Positions 13,063 through 26,099 of a stretch of DNA of 64,000 bases are shown one piece after another. Below the pieces are notes generated by a model. It was given only the letters and a program-made list of their open reading frames with translations. It ran no database searches and had not been told where the DNA came from. The stretch lies in the NCBI GenBank assembly GCA_964019415.1, contig OZ025868.1:14839991-14903990 (forward strand), written 5' to 3'. How positions within the stretch are numbered: position 1 is the stretch's first letter; the number at the start of each line of letters is the position of its first letter. The position numbers were made by a program, and so were the translations under genes. The stretch comes from Ianthella basta (lineage: Eukaryota; Porifera; Demospongiae; Verongiida; Ianthellidae).

Positions 13063-13433
13063 TGAGTAGTGTCTCTTGTTTATCTTACTGCTGCGTGTTG
13101 TCTTTGTCTACAATGTCTGTGCAGTTCACTGTGACACTCCTTAGACACCATCCACAATATCCTTAAAGCTGTTATACCACCTAAACCTTTCAAGTGATAA
13201 GTGATAAAGGTGGTGGTGGGTACATCGCAGAAGGTGATTCACTTTATATTGGCTACAATGTATGGGAAATAGAGCTAATGCTAAGTGTGAGTGACAGCAG
13301 GTGAAATGAGAGGTAAGGAATAACTTAAACTTGCGTGGGAATCAGAGAGCATGCAGGGTACAGTGGGAGTGTCGTTATTTTCTTCAAACTACTCCTATAC
13401 CCTGCGTGCTTCATGCATTGATTCCCTCACACA

Positions 13434-14616
13434 CGGGTGTTCCAATCATATGATTTGAAACTTTAAGTTTGGAATGGGAATGTGCTAAGTTGTCACGAAG
13501 ATATTTAGCAGTCAAACAGAAGCTGTCAGTCTTCTTTGAGGCGCCGCGCACTGTTCAATGGTTTTCGGCCATGGAAGCATGTGTAGCTGCTTTCCGCATT
13601 GCCACCAGGACTCTGTAAACTGGTTAATTGGGATCTATTCCTTAGGATACTTGCCTAATGCGCTTATTTTGTACTTGACAGGCCTTCCGTACAGTTAGCT
13701 GTATCTCCTCGATGGAAGTTTTCCCAGACGTCTCTTTCAGCGTATATTACTACAAGGTAATGTGGTGTGTGTTGCAACTGTCTGCTTTATTGTATGATTT
13801 TTTCGATGTATCAAATGAAGTTATTTAAATATGCAATGTTAGCTAGCTAGCCACTAGCTAACTAGCATTGGGGGCATCGAACATGGAGTGGCTATCTGCA
13901 TCACACTGAAACAGCAGCTTGCAGGCCATTGCAGAGCAATGGTATGATGCTGTTCCTTTTTCAGAGGCAAGGGCAAAGAATATCGTAATAGCTCTGCGAT
14001 GTACTGTATGTACGTTTCAATCGTATTAATTGCTGAAAACGGTTGTGAGCCTTGCCTCAAGGAAGACTGACAGCTTTTATTCGATTGTAATGATTGAGTG
14101 GCTATATTATACTAGCTAACTAGTGCTGTACCTTAAGCTTTTGTTCGAACGTATGAATGAAACCTGGCAACTTGTGCGCGATCTGCTCTCTCTTCGATAT
14201 CGATTCTTCCAGCTGAGTAGCTATAGGAATGCACGCAAGAACAAAATGGAAAGGGTTATACAGAGCTGCCACGCAAGCTCATTGGGCAGTCATGTTGTGC
14301 CAAACTGCCGCACAAACCCTAATATGTTACTATTATAGCTAGTTACATAGCTAATACTGTTATCTTAGAAACTTTCTGCTGCATACACAAAAAATTGTAC
14401 AGTCCCAGATACAGCAAGAAAACAAAGTTAAGACATTGTTCTGTTCTTCCTTAGCTCCTGTTTTCACTGCAAAACTTCTGTTCCTTCACTGCCTGCATTT
14501 GAAAAGGGGATAAAACATACACGATCGCTACGTGTGTGGCGAAGGATCGGTGACGTAATGCCCAGAACTCCAACTTCCATTTCAAACTAAAGGTTATGTG
14601 AAAAACAGATGTGCAC
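13434..14616. mobile_element. About 1.2-kb insertion of unknown type in an array unit
   Basis: The unit sequence GATTCCCTCAC / CAAACAGCCCCTTAAG, continuous in other units, is split here by about 1.18 kb. No clear inverted repeats, no transposase and no convincing ORF. Confidence 0.5.
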
Positions 14617-15452
14617 AAACAGCCCCTTAAGTGTAGTGGTTCACTTCCTTGCCATTTCGCAACCAGTACTGAACCTGGAGTAGGTCCATGTCTTTCAGTA
14701 ACCGTTAATGTAAGTAGCTAGGTGTCCTTACTACCAGGAAGATCTGTAAGCACAACATAAAGGCACTTCACATTTATCTCATTGAATATTCTGTTTCTTG
14801 ATGAGGTGATGAATGAATTCGTCAGGATCCAATGGCCCTTCCCATAAGGGGAAAGGTGGTGAGGTACCATTGCGTACATTGACCTGTACATGGCTTAACT
14901 ATAGTAGCACTCCTTGTACCCAGGACAGCTCATTAACACCTACAATTATGCCAAATATGGGTGTGAAGTATTTCTGAAGTCCATGCACAAATGGTCCCGC
15001 ATGCAAGGTTGATGAAGCAGCATGACCTGTGCTGTTCAGCATCTGGTGTGCACACACTTTCATTCTAGTCTTTGAGTGAGCTAATGTAGTTTATGTCCAT
15101 GACGTGGTATTGTGTGTGTAGCAATGGTGTAGGTTTCACACCTGCTGACATGCTTCAACCAGTGTTGAAACTTCCATGGGTTAGTAGACCCTTGTCAACA
15201 CCTTAGTGAACTGGCTACACTGATTTAATAATCAACTTTAGAAACAACAAAGTCAAATGGTAGTGTTCAATCCATGTTCTTTCCTATACCTTCATTTATC
15301 CCTTCAAGTAAGTAGGTGTCAGTACAGCCAAGAGGATCTTTAGACACATTTAATTTGAAGCCAGTTTGTGTTTGTCACATAATTATGTAATTCAGCTTTC
15401 TGGTTTAAAGTTTATCATTGATTAGTGGGTGTCATTCTAGTGAAGTGGCGTA

Positions 15453-16166
15453 TGATATGTGACAATATAACGTTAACGTTCCGTTCCGTTCCATTTCTAC
15501 ACAAGGGTCGAACCATCCTACGGATCGTCGTTTCGTCCGTTTCGTCTTTTTATCGTACTAAAATCGTTTCAGTAGAATGGCTGAGAAAACGGTAGCGTCA
15601 AAACGGTACGATTAAAAGCAGTTTAAAAGGCTTGCATTGGGGCAGATTCGTTGTTCTTACAGTGCTGACAAACGACAGAGATGTACAGCAGCTACAAGAG
15701 ACAACGCATTCTCCATTTCACTCCAATGGTCCACAAGGCACCAACTATTTGCCTGTTACGGGAGGAAGGTCTAAGAACTAGCCGCGTGGGGATACACAAG
15801 TTCCTTCAGAAGTACAAGGAGACAAGGAGCATTGAGAGACAACCAGCGTGTGGTCGACCGACGAAGATGACGCCGGCAGTGAAGGCTCTTGTGGAACGGA
15901 CAGATGAGGGAAGACGATGAAACAACCGCCATACAGCTGCACGCTCTCCTCCTCCACAATGGCCACACCATGACTCTGAAGACAGTCCTCAGATGTCGCG
16001 CCGATCTGTCTTCGATCGTTTATTCACCAGCTGAATTGTTTTTGAACCGTCCGTCCGTTTTGTCCGTTTCATCTAAATGGTACGGTTTTTCGTACTACAG
16101 AAAAGGTCGTTCCGTTCGTACCGTTTTTCTTAAAACGGAGCGTTAACATTATATTGTCACATACCG
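15453..16166 (+). mobile_element. Tc1/mariner-derived non-autonomous element with a helix-turn-helix relic
   Basis: A 714-bp element with TA duplications (15451-15452, 16167-16168) and matching ends around TATGTGACAATATAACGTTA. The plus-strand reading at about 15681-15990 resembles the N-terminal DNA-binding half of a Tc1-like transposase (LLREEGLRTSRVGIHKFLQK, GRPTKMTPAVKALVE, then in another frame AIQLHALLLHNGHTMTLKTV). No DDE catalytic half is present and one frameshift splits the relic. The intact array sequence AGTGGCG-TA-AGGTC marks the empty site. Confidence 0.88.
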
Positions 16167-16400
16167 TAAGGTCTTCTGTGAACATGTTTCCGCCTATTTG
16201 TTATTGACATTTTTCTCTCGTCTGGTTATTGGAGTTTCATGTTCCCTTGTTTACACTATGCATTGGCTCCTGCTGACTCCACCAGTCTTTGCACTGCCTT
16301 TACACTGTGACCTGTAGCAATTCATGTCTGCCTCACATGTACATCACTAGGTTTTATTGAGCACTTCCATACACTGTTCACTTAACACTTGTCCATGTAG

Positions 16401-16591
16401 TGCTATCAACTCTGTGGCAGGAGAAGATGATCACAGAACAAGACTTGGAAGATTTGAAAATGACTTATGTTGATTTCAATCGCTTGGTTCATATTCAATG
16501 TACAAAACCGAATGATGTGATGACCAGAACAGCTGAACTTCTGGATGGTGTAAATGAAACACTTTGTGCCAATATATTGAGAGGTCAGTGA
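16401..16591 (+). CDS. CARD-like terminal exon, array 1 copy 3
   Basis: Open exon with variable segment KMTYVDFNR, LVHIQCTKPNDV, GVNETLCANILRGQ and a stop. It differs from copy 1 (11006) at only a few residues: H for L and L for R. Last unit of array 1; homology to the array stops near 16750. Confidence 0.65.
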
Positions 16592-16749
16592 GTAGTGTCT
16601 ATTTGTTGTTTATGTTATTGCTGTGTGTGGCATCTTTTGTCTACAATGTCTGTGCAGCTCACTGTGACACTCCTTAGACACCATCTACAATAACCTTAAG
16701 GCTGTTATGGCACTTAAGCCATTGCAATTGTTAAGTGAAAAGTATTTCT

Positions 16750-17640
16750 AGTTAAAAAACTTGTGGGGCACTGGGGTGCCCCTGAACTTGAACTACTTGC
16801 TAGCGATTTTGCAAGAGTTTCAAGTCTCTGGAGCAGCCAGTCATCCAGTGAAAGCACCCCTACCAAACTGTCAAATGTTTGCTAACTGCCTTTTGATCTA
16901 TAAGACATTCTGATTGAGAATGTAATTGTTACTTTGTGCATGCCTGGAGGAGGAGTGCGCTGGCTGAAAGGCTACCCTATGATGACCCTATGAGCGAATC
17001 TTGGCTATATATGCCATGATTCGCTGTTCTGCCATTATTGGCCAACGGGTCCATATACCTCTGTTGTATTTTGGGCTGTACCTCGCAGGAGAACAGTTAG
17101 GTAAGCTTCCTACTACAATACTATTACTTAAACATGTTCTAGAAACACTTTGCATTCTTTGAATACACAGCGAAATATAAAGAAAGATGATTTTGAGCCT
17201 AGCAAACATAGAGCGTCGAGCGCGCAGTTATTTTACAAAGTCCATCAGTGATAATTGGAGCTGTAGTGTACATGACATTAGCATTGGGAACGATCAATAT
17301 TGCATATGGGTATTACTAAACATACCACACATTCTTATTCAAGATGATTTAGCCTGAGTATCAAACATCTGTAGTGTGTCAGGTTATACAACTTCGGAGG
17401 AAAGACAAGAATTTGTTGTGTTAAAGTTTTTGTTCGTATTGGACAGTTGAACCTAACCTCTTCAGGATACTTGTGCTCTGAATTATTTAGAATCCCAATT
17501 GGCATCCACACTGGAAGAAGTCAGTGGTTCTCCACCAAAGACAGATCTTGAGGTCAGGGGCACAAGTTGAGCTACATCTGTGGTAGACGTTATTAAATGT
17601 AACATTCCTCATTATAGTGTGGTTGAGGTTCATGCTATGC
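16750..17640. other. Intergenic stretch between array 1 and gene B
   Basis: Homology to the array ends and no gene or known repeat is recognised. 5' exons of gene B may lie here, but I could not define them. Confidence 0.4.
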
Positions 17641-17648
17641 TGTCTATA

Positions 17649-17860
17649 TAGCAGATTTATGGTGCATTGATGAGCATTCACGTAGCTGTAGGTCTGGTTT
17701 GGACCAGTAAAACATTTTGACCACGAGGGTCTTCATCAGTACAAAAACGGTTTTTGTAACTGATGAAGACCCTCGTGGTCGAAACGTTTTACTAGAACCA
17801 GACCTACAGCCATGTGAATGCTCATCAACGCTCCATAAATCTGCTATTCCTCATTATCAC
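17649..17860. repeat. Inverted repeat with GAAGACCCTCGTGGTC core
   Basis: Two arms of about 95-100 bp (about 17649-17745 and 17760-17860) are imperfect reverse complements, with the core TGATGAAGACCCTCGTGGTC next to the loop. A related ACTGATGAAG...GAAACGTC motif is seen at 34560-34595. Likely paired ends of a short dispersed repeat, immediately upstream of gene B exons. Confidence 0.75.
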
Positions 17861-17879
17861 TTCAACTCATCCCATGCAG

Positions 17880-20800
17880 GTCTCCAGTCAGCAGGCAGGT
17901 GGTGGATCCGATCCACCCGAGAGAGGGGACACCTCTGACATTCAGGGTGAGTGATGTGAAGTGACTGTTGTGTTTCTCCACTCAGTATAGATAGGTAATG
18001 GGAAATTTTGAGGATAGAACATTCGGGCAACTCCTCAGAATTGAACTACTTTTGCAATTCAAGTTGCACGTGCTTTGAGGTAACCTTCACTTGGCCGCAC
18101 AATAATGGTATTTGGTGCAGAGCATGTGTGCTTTGGTGTGACAACGATGCAGTGGTCATGCATTACATATATATGAACATTATTATGTGCAACCACAATC
18201 AGGTTAATACCACCGGGGATCCTGTGTCAAAGTGATAAAGGATGCCTTTGCAGTAGTAGTGCTGAAGGATGGAGACTTGTAGGTACGTATAACCTTAGTA
18301 TACATGGAGATTTCTGCTACCTCCTGATAGTTTCTATATGTCAAGGCTATTTGACCCTGTATCAGCCCACTGCTTCCAAGCTCTATTCAGTGGATCTGAG
18401 TATTACAAGGAAGTATGGAAATTCAATGCTGATGGTCTTCATGGGGAATGCTAAAGATGCTGCTATATATGGTCACATGGCTAGCTGCAGAAGCTTGTAG
18501 GGCAACAAGAGGCTTAAACAAACAATGCAGATGATCCACATAGCTAAATATTTTGAAGAACTTTCTACAGTTGGGGCTAACTCCCAAAAAGCATAAATTA
18601 TCTTATAGTCCATGCAAACATTTTCGCTATTCAGTATCTCCATGCAGGGTCTATACTGCACTTATGATTGTGTTACTGCATGTCTTTCCATATTAGCTGA
18701 TGAAGCCAATTTGAAGGACCTCTGCTGGGTCCCGTTTGATGTCAAGACCTTGCCAATTGAAGCTAAAGGTGGCATCTTGCACTTGCAACCTACAAGTGGA
18801 GAGTTGGGTGGGACGAATGACATCACAATCTATGTAGAAGTACCTCCAGATGCTGTTTGTGTTACTAACGGTGTGAAGATGCGCTATGCCGTCATTCCCC
18901 ACGGTCCTTTTATTCTGCCAAAGGGGTACCAACTGGGTAGTATGGCTGTGTTAATCTACTACAATGGACAACATGTCACCAAACCCCTCATCCTCCGGCT
19001 CCCACATTGGTATGGTGGGGAGGACCATACCACGGATGGCCTGTCATTTGCTGTTGCCCCCCACTCTCTGAAGGAAGGAGAGAGGGAGTACCACTTTCAA
19101 CTGATTGAAGGAGGCAACTTTTCACAGCACCAGCAGTATGGGATCTACCACATCAATGGCCACAGCTCCTTGTTTGCGGAAGTAATCAAGGAGGAAGCTA
19201 CTTCTGATTACCTTGCTACACAGTGGGACCAGCAACTTGCTAGTGAGACATATACTCGGATAGCGATAACGTACTACAGCGAAGTGTGGCTGCAGGTGAG
19301 CAATGCAATTCATCATTGGTGGACACACCAATGAAATTGATTACTGATCGCTGTAGACATCTGGGAAATAGTTGATTATGGCTTTTTTATGATGTGGACC
19401 TCTTTTTAAGCAATCTTCTAACCACATAATTGGATTATGTAGCTATGGGTTGTGTATAATTGCATAGTTTGTTTCATTGAACACACTTTCAGATTCTGAA
19501 GGAGTACTGGCCAAACTGGAAAAGGAATATTTCCGCTACTGTTGAATTCAAGTTTGGGAGGCGATTGTTCTCAAAGTGCTGTGTTTGTGGGGAATTGCCC
19601 AGTGTGAAGGGTTTGGAGTGGAAAGCATCATTAGTGGGAGCAGAAGTATGTTGACTTTGGCTTAGTTGTTCTAGATTATAAGTATGTAGTATGATAAAAC
19701 CTCTTCTTCAGGTTAACAGGGACGATGTTTGCTATCACAACAGGTGCACTGAGAGAAAGTTGGAGGGTTTAGTTAAGAGTGAAGTGTACCCACCAGCTAT
19801 CAAGTGTGCTGTGACCTACAGCTCACCTCGTGACTTTGAGAGGCCCAGTCTGGAGTCTTTCGATATGAAGATTACAGGCACTACTAAGCGTAATGTCTCT
19901 TTCCCAATCAAAGTGTACAGTGCCAATGGTGAGAACAGGTGTATGTACATGTGTATGCCAATCATGTAGTGTGTGTTTGTGTTTACTGGCAGGACTGGCT
20001 GTTGTTTTATTTGGTGCAGTTTGCTGTACATCTTTTGTCAATAACAGCAGCGTACAATGTATTGTATGTGTGTGCATGTGTGTGTACTGTATGTGTGCAT
20101 TTAGTGTAGTAATGGTATTGTTGAATTACTACTATGTAGTACTACATCTCTCACTACAACTCCTCCTCCAGCTCTCCCTCTGAGCACTACACAAACTGGG
20201 ACTACCTCTCAGTCCAGTGTGTGGGATGCAGCAGGTGAGTAGGCAGGGTATAAAATGGTGTGCGCATGTGTGTGTGTTGTGTGTACTCTGTCTTCTTGTC
20301 ATCCCAATAGGGTCTACATGTATTCATGCATGTATATACTAGGTTTGTAAGAGATACACTAATTTGGTGGTGCCTCTGGTAGATTGTGTGTTCATACTAT
20401 ACTATACTATACTATACTATACTATACTATACTATACTATACTATACTATACTATACTATACTATACTATACTATACTATGTCACTACCTGCAGCCGCTC
20501 TTGATCCATTAGATGACAGGCCATCTTTGAGCGACCTCGATGATAAGGTGGTTAAGAGTGTGTCAAACAAGTGGTTCTCCACTGGCCTGGAGTTGAACAT
20601 TGAGAAGAATGTCCTGGAAACCATCCAGAAGTCCAGTGGGAACACTGAAAAATCCTGCCGTGAGATGTTCAAGTGCTGGCTTGCTAAAGAGCAGGGCTAT
20701 GGGGCTCTCCCCAGGACATGGTCTAGTGTATTGCATGCAGTAGAGAACAGCTGTGGGAATGAAGTAAGCCAAGAGCTGAGTGAACTCCTTCACCAGAGAG

Positions 20801-20985
20801 TGTACAGAGTAAACAGCCCGTCAACATGTTTACCTCACAGTGGGACTACCTCTTGTGAGTGATGATGTACATGACAAGTGTGTGTGTGCATGTGTGCATG
20901 TGTGTGTGTGCGTGCGTGTGTGCATGTGTGCATGTGTGTACATGTGCGTGTGTGTGTGTGTGCATGCATGTGCGTGTGAGTGTGT

Positions 20986-21082
<97 letters not shown>

Positions 21083-21113
21083 TGTGTGTGTGTGCATGCA
21101 TGTGTGCATGTGC

Positions 21114-21178
<65 letters not shown>

Positions 21179-23151
21179 TGTGTGTGTGTGTGTATGTGTG
21201 TGTGTGTGTGTGCATGCGTGCGTGTGTGTGTTTGACATGTATAAATGTGGGTAGTATAGTATTATGTTTGTATGTATCCACATGATTATGTTACCTTTGT
21301 GCTTGTTAATTCTTTTCTATACTTTGGCATAATTTTGTGAGTTTAAGTAGTGTACATTTAGTTTCACTATTCATGGCTATGGGCCAACACATTAGTCAGT
21401 AACTGTATACTGAAATCTATGTACCTACCTGTATCGTGGGTCCTTCTTGGAGCACTTCCTGCTTCAACTAGTCAATAGTCAATGCATGGGGTCGACTTCC
21501 AAGTCTGAGCCCAGTGTCCCCATGACAATTCACCCAATCTGTAGATGATTCACTCAATACTTGTTGCTGTTGCACCACAAGGAAAATAAATGCATTTATG
21601 TTGACAACGTTTTGGGTGGAGATACAAATGAGTGCGTACATTCTCCCTCTTCGATCACCAGATGTTTATTTGTCATTGATGAAGTGAGAATGTTGATGCT
21701 GATAGGGAAGCTGGCAAACTAGTTGCAAACAAGCGCCACATTCTTGCCAGCTCTATATATGTCATTTCAAAGGTCTACAGTAGCGACGTTGATTGCGTCT
21801 TGTTTCAACCCAGTGCCTTAAGGTTTTCTGACATAGCTGTTCCATCAGACCTGGCTGCAATTACGCTTAGAATTCTTTCCTTATCAATCGATTCTATAGA
21901 CACAGCAATCATCCATGCAAACATCTTAGTCAGTATATAGTGAATACCACCACAATGTTTGACATAACCTTGTACTGTCTCCTTTGTCTGCAGCCATTGT
22001 CCCCATTTTAATGAGCCCAGTGCAATGCACACCAGATGAGGCAACAGCCAGCCTTTCGGTGTGTTCTCCTCCTATCAGAGTTACCTCACGTAAGTGGTGA
22101 AGCAAGGCTGTGTGGTCTACAAAGGAACCGCCTGCTTAACTCAAATTTAGAATAAGCATGCACCCATGGCAGTCTAGCTACATCTGATTACATTATTCAG
22201 TGATATGTATCCCTTGACATTCAAACATTTCATCTGTCAATGCTGTGCCGTAGACTCCGAGCGTGTTGAGTACTTAGACACTTATTCACATAAAGGTAGA
22301 CATCCCATGCCAGGTTGATCAAAATTATTGCTTTTTGCTTGGATGAGGTCTTGTACTTATTCAGACTGTTCACCAACTAGTGTGTCCAGGCTTCCGAGTC
22401 ACCACATGGTTCAGGCTTGGGACACTGTACCACACATCACTGGCTACTCCAACTACTGCACACATCACTTACGTCTCTCTTGTGGTTCAGCCACACTTGT
22501 GCAGGTTATTCAGGACCATGCAGAGGAGTTTCTGGACAAAATGAACAGTAAGGAAATTGAGTCTAAGCTGATGGCCATGAAGTTAATTCCAGAGGGTACT
22601 GCTAATTCCATCAAACTGTCCAAGGATAAGGAAGAAGCTAATACCCTTCTTTTGACCCATCTGAAAGAAGATGCGGATGAGAGTGAAATTAAGGAAACAT
22701 TCAGAATCGCTTCTGAGAAGCCAGGCTTTGGGAAGATGAACTCATTTGCTGATTTCATGCGTAGGAAAATGCAAGGGGGTTGGTTTTGTCGTGTTCATTG
22801 CACACATGCTGTTGTTGAAATACTTGTGTGCCTCTATTTGTGATTATGTTATCGCACATGAAAGTTCTGAGCATACTAGCCATGATGCAAACAATAAGGA
22901 CATAACTAACAACAGAGGGGATGGGTATGGTTGTGGTTGTGGGTGGGTGGCGTGTGTGGGGTGGGTGGGATGGGGGTGTGAGTGTGGTTGTGGGTGGGTG
23001 ATGGGTGTGTGTGGGGGGAGTGGGGATGGGTGCGTGTGGGTGTGGGGTATATTTGATTGTGTCATTTTATGTGTACATATCTCTGTGAGTGTTGTCTTGT
23101 TCGCCCGTTTCCATTGCACCCTTTATTGCTCACCTCTACTCAGAGTCATAA
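17880..23151 (+). CDS. Gene B: ZU5-Death-CARD protein
   Basis: Exons 17880-17946, 18697-19295, 19493-19645, 19712-19928, 20172-20234, 20495-20854, 21994-22089, 22365-22778 and 23144-23151; all junction phases agree. Exon 18697-19295 encodes a ZU5-like domain (GGILHLQPTSGELGG, YVEVPPDAV, SMAVLIYYNGQHVTKPLIL). The next two exons form a Cys-bearing region (CCVCGELPS, CYHNRCTERKLEG) that may correspond to the UPA-type module following ZU5 in UNC5-like proteins; this is inference. Exon 20495-20854 is a Death domain nearly identical to that of gene A. Exon 22365-22778 ends in a CARD-like domain (HAEEFLDKMNSKEIESKLM ... MNSFADFMRRKMQ). The last exon is only two codons plus stop, as in gene A. Likely a cytoplasmic or receptor-proximal adaptor; no transmembrane segment is seen. 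The 5' end is uncertain. Confidence 0.75.
20396..20480. repeat. (ACTAT)17 pentanucleotide repeat
   Basis: Perfect 5-bp repeat ending 14 bp before the acceptor of the gene B Death-domain exon, twice as long as its counterpart in gene A. Confidence 0.97.
20878..21232. repeat. Long GT-rich microsatellite in gene B
   Basis: About 350 bp of GT with interspersed GC and AT steps, in the intron after the Death-domain exon. Long ORFs of alternating Cys/Val or His/Thr through it are artefacts. Confidence 0.97.
22910..23050. repeat. GGGTGTGG-type minisatellite
   Basis: G-rich imperfect tandem repeat in the last intron of gene B, strongly strand-asymmetric. Confidence 0.8.
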
Positions 23152-23780
23152 CTTGGTTGGGTTAAAACGCAGTGCTCAAGTCAATGACGCCACGAAATGT
23201 TTTCTAATTAACCTACTTTCTTATCTTGACCACATGTACCGCATCCGTACAAAGTGTGTATAGTACTTTTGATTTATATTTTGTATGTTTTCAACAAGCT
23301 ATATAAATACATGAGTTCACTATTGTACATGTATTGTAAACTGTGTAAGTATGTATAATAATATTATGTTAATTATTTGATTGTACTTTGACTTTTTCGT
23401 AATAATACATACGTATGATGAGTTTATGCATAAACTGGTATTTCAGACCAAATTTATATCAGACGAAGTTAAAATGTGCTTGGCATTTATATTTGCACAT
23501 CAGTTCTATATAATTATACATTGAAGATATGATCAGACGCAGAAGATGGTACATGTACAAATGAAACTGCTTGTACCAGATTGAAACATGTAGTCACTGA
23601 TCATGTATGATCGAGGTGGGTATGGGATCATATTGATTATAATTTATGCCTGCTTTTTGCTGTCACAGTGCTATAGTGCTGATCGATGTCGACATGATCT
23701 ATGTACATCAGATTCAATTAACCATTCTACCTTGTGAATTAACACCCTCCTCCCATATTTGAATTCTGTATGTACCTGTA
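23152..23780. other. Intergenic stretch between gene B and ZPR1 copy 2
   Basis: AT-rich 3' flank of gene B; no gene or repeat recognised. Confidence 0.5.
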
Positions 23781-25014
23781 TGTAGGATCCAGAGCTGGCC
23801 AAGAAGATAAGTAAATGACTTTGTCGACCTGAAGAACTTGTTCCACATGCATGTTGTGATTGAACCATAATTATAATAATATACTCTATTGAGATGGAGC
23901 ATTGCTTACTTGTTATCCATTCTGAATACAGCTCAGCTAATATGGCATCCTTGCTAGTAGGACATCTTAATCAAAGCCACTTCTATTAACCACAGTCTCT
24001 GTTGTCCAATTTGTGTGTCTTCCTGCCACTGCAGGTCATTGATGACCCCTGTGGTAACAGTTTTGTGGAGAGCACTGAGGCTCCATCAGTGGATCCTCAG
24101 TTGACTGTGGAGTACTACACACGGACACAGGAACAGGACCTCCAGCTGGGAATACAGCAGGTGTGTGAGGGGTGTGTGGTTGGGAAGGGTGAGTGTGTGC
24201 GTGTTGGGGTGTGCAATACAACAGAATACCCTTCACATTTTCACAGAGACACGGTTTTGTTATTACTGGCAATTCATATTCCTAATCCACTTTTGTACAC
24301 TCAAATGTGCTTTATTTAAGAATTTGTCAGTACTAACACAAGGCCCCAGACAAAGTGGGTAACGTAAACATGTATTCACTTTCCCTTCCTGCATGTGTCT
24401 CCTCCTCTGTAGACTGCCACTGTCAGTGAGCCCAGTCAGAATGAGCCAACTGTAGAAGACGATGAGCTCACTGATGAGGTGTGTTCTAATGTGTGAGCTT
24501 TGTCATGAGTATACAGTATATTAGTGATATGTACTTGTTTCATATCTAGTATGTTGTGTTGTGTGTATGTTTCAGTGTGTTTGATGTGCATATGTATTAT
24601 GTTGTTTTCATATTCTGAAACGAAAACCGAAACGTCTGAACAATTATGAACTAGTGTGTAACAAGCGATATGATGAATGTACAAAAGTGTGTTATGTGTT
24701 TTTTGTGCTGTGTGTGTTGTGTGCATCACACGAATGATCTGTGTGTTGTATGTGTTATGTGTGTACATATGTGTGTGGAGTGTTTTGTGTGTGTGTGTGT
24801 TGTATGACTGGAGAGTTAGCATTACTCTTCACTCTGTCCAGGTGATGGTGTTCCCAATGAACTGTTCTCAGTGTCAGTCTCCTTGTGAGACAAGGATGAA
24901 GAGTGTTGGTATCCACTGACTGTGTGGTGTTGTCAAGTGCATCTTATGACATTGTATGTTATGTATTTTAAGTACATATGTTCATTGGTGTATATATGTG
25001 TGAATACATTGTGT

Positions 25015-25176
<162 letters not shown>

Positions 25177-25749
25177 AGCTAGTAAGCCTAGATGTCCGAC
25201 CCTTGACAGTCCCTCCAGCCATCCCTTATTTCAAAGAGGTGATTATAATGGCACTGACATGTGACATATGTGGCTATCGCTCTAATGAGGTCAAGTCTGG
25301 AGCGGGAGTCAGTCCAAAGGTGACCCGGATCACACTCCTCCTCACCGACCCTAGCGACCTCTCAAGAGACATACTCAAGGTGAGAAGAGTCATACAGTGG
25401 AACATGTCTACTGTCACTTGTGGGACCTCCTGACCTGGATACTTTAGACAGATGGCTACTGTAGCAGTTTAGCGTAGTGTGTTGAGGCTGTTTTGCAACA
25501 GGGAGACTCTCTGCTTTAGGTTATTTATGCAGTCACCACTGTTAGACAGGCTCTGCAGAACACTGTATTTGTCAGTGGATGCTGAAGCTTTTATCTTTCA
25601 CTGAAAACAGGTTCTGATTAACAGTGATGTATACACCTGACCTATTTATGTAATGGGGATTTCCCTCCTCATTATCCTGGGATCCACCCCCTCTATTGGA
25701 CCCTGTGCGCAAACCATGCAGTATATACCGAAGATTAGATAATCACTGA

Positions 25750-25917
25750 GTCTTTGCCGCATAAGCAAAGTTGCTGCCACGAATCGCCGCCATTTTGCAA
25801 TTTTGTGACCTTTGCTCAACCTGGCCTAAAATTTCGCAGGGTTAAACTTTTGTGGATGGCTGCTAAACCACGAAAACCACAAAAGTTTAACCCTGCAAAA
25901 GTTAAAGCATATACGGT
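25750..25917. mobile_element. 168-bp insertion flanked by 25-bp direct repeats
   Basis: Present in ZPR1 copy 2 intron but not in the intact gene (near 35,865). Flanking 25-bp repeats at 25725-25749 and 25918-25942 differ at three positions. Inside is a short palindrome around AGGGTTAAACTTTTGTGG. The type is unclear. Confidence 0.6.
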
Positions 25918-26099
25918 ATACTGAAGATTAGAGAATCACTTAATTTATTAATGACTTGTTGAATTTTGTATTCCCTGCTAGGCTGAAACAGCCACCCTCT
26001 TCATTCCAGAATTGGAGTTTGAAGTGGGTTTCGGTTCACTTGGAGGTCGCTTCACAACAGTAGAGGGACTGCTTGATGAGGTGTCTCTACAGGTGTGTG

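Larger units (their letters stand above)
9345..16750. repeat. CARD-exon array 1 (three units plus insertions)
   Basis: Between the CARD-like exons the sequence consists of repeated blocks also found at 28.4-29.1 and 37.8-61.9 kb. Landmarks recur in fixed order: gcaatggtgtaggtttcac, a conserved stretch around AACATGTTTCTGCC, the CARD exon, a block reading GGTGGTGGTGGGTACATCAC, then CCAGGAAGATCTGTAGACAC. Three insertions break the units: 9407-10336, about 13434-14616, and 15453-16166. About 11340-12080 is sequence not shared with other units, in which I see no gene. Confidence 0.8.

Noticed and set aside
20840-21285. Long ORFs of alternating Cys/Val or His/Thr on both strands (also 7259-7516, 24922-25222, 35187-35461)
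   Set aside because: They are translations of GT/CA microsatellites within introns or the hairpin loop.
23671-23902. Minus-strand ORFs over the ZPR1 copy 2 start
   Set aside because: They run over a decayed plus-strand ZPR1 exon 5 and have no independent support.
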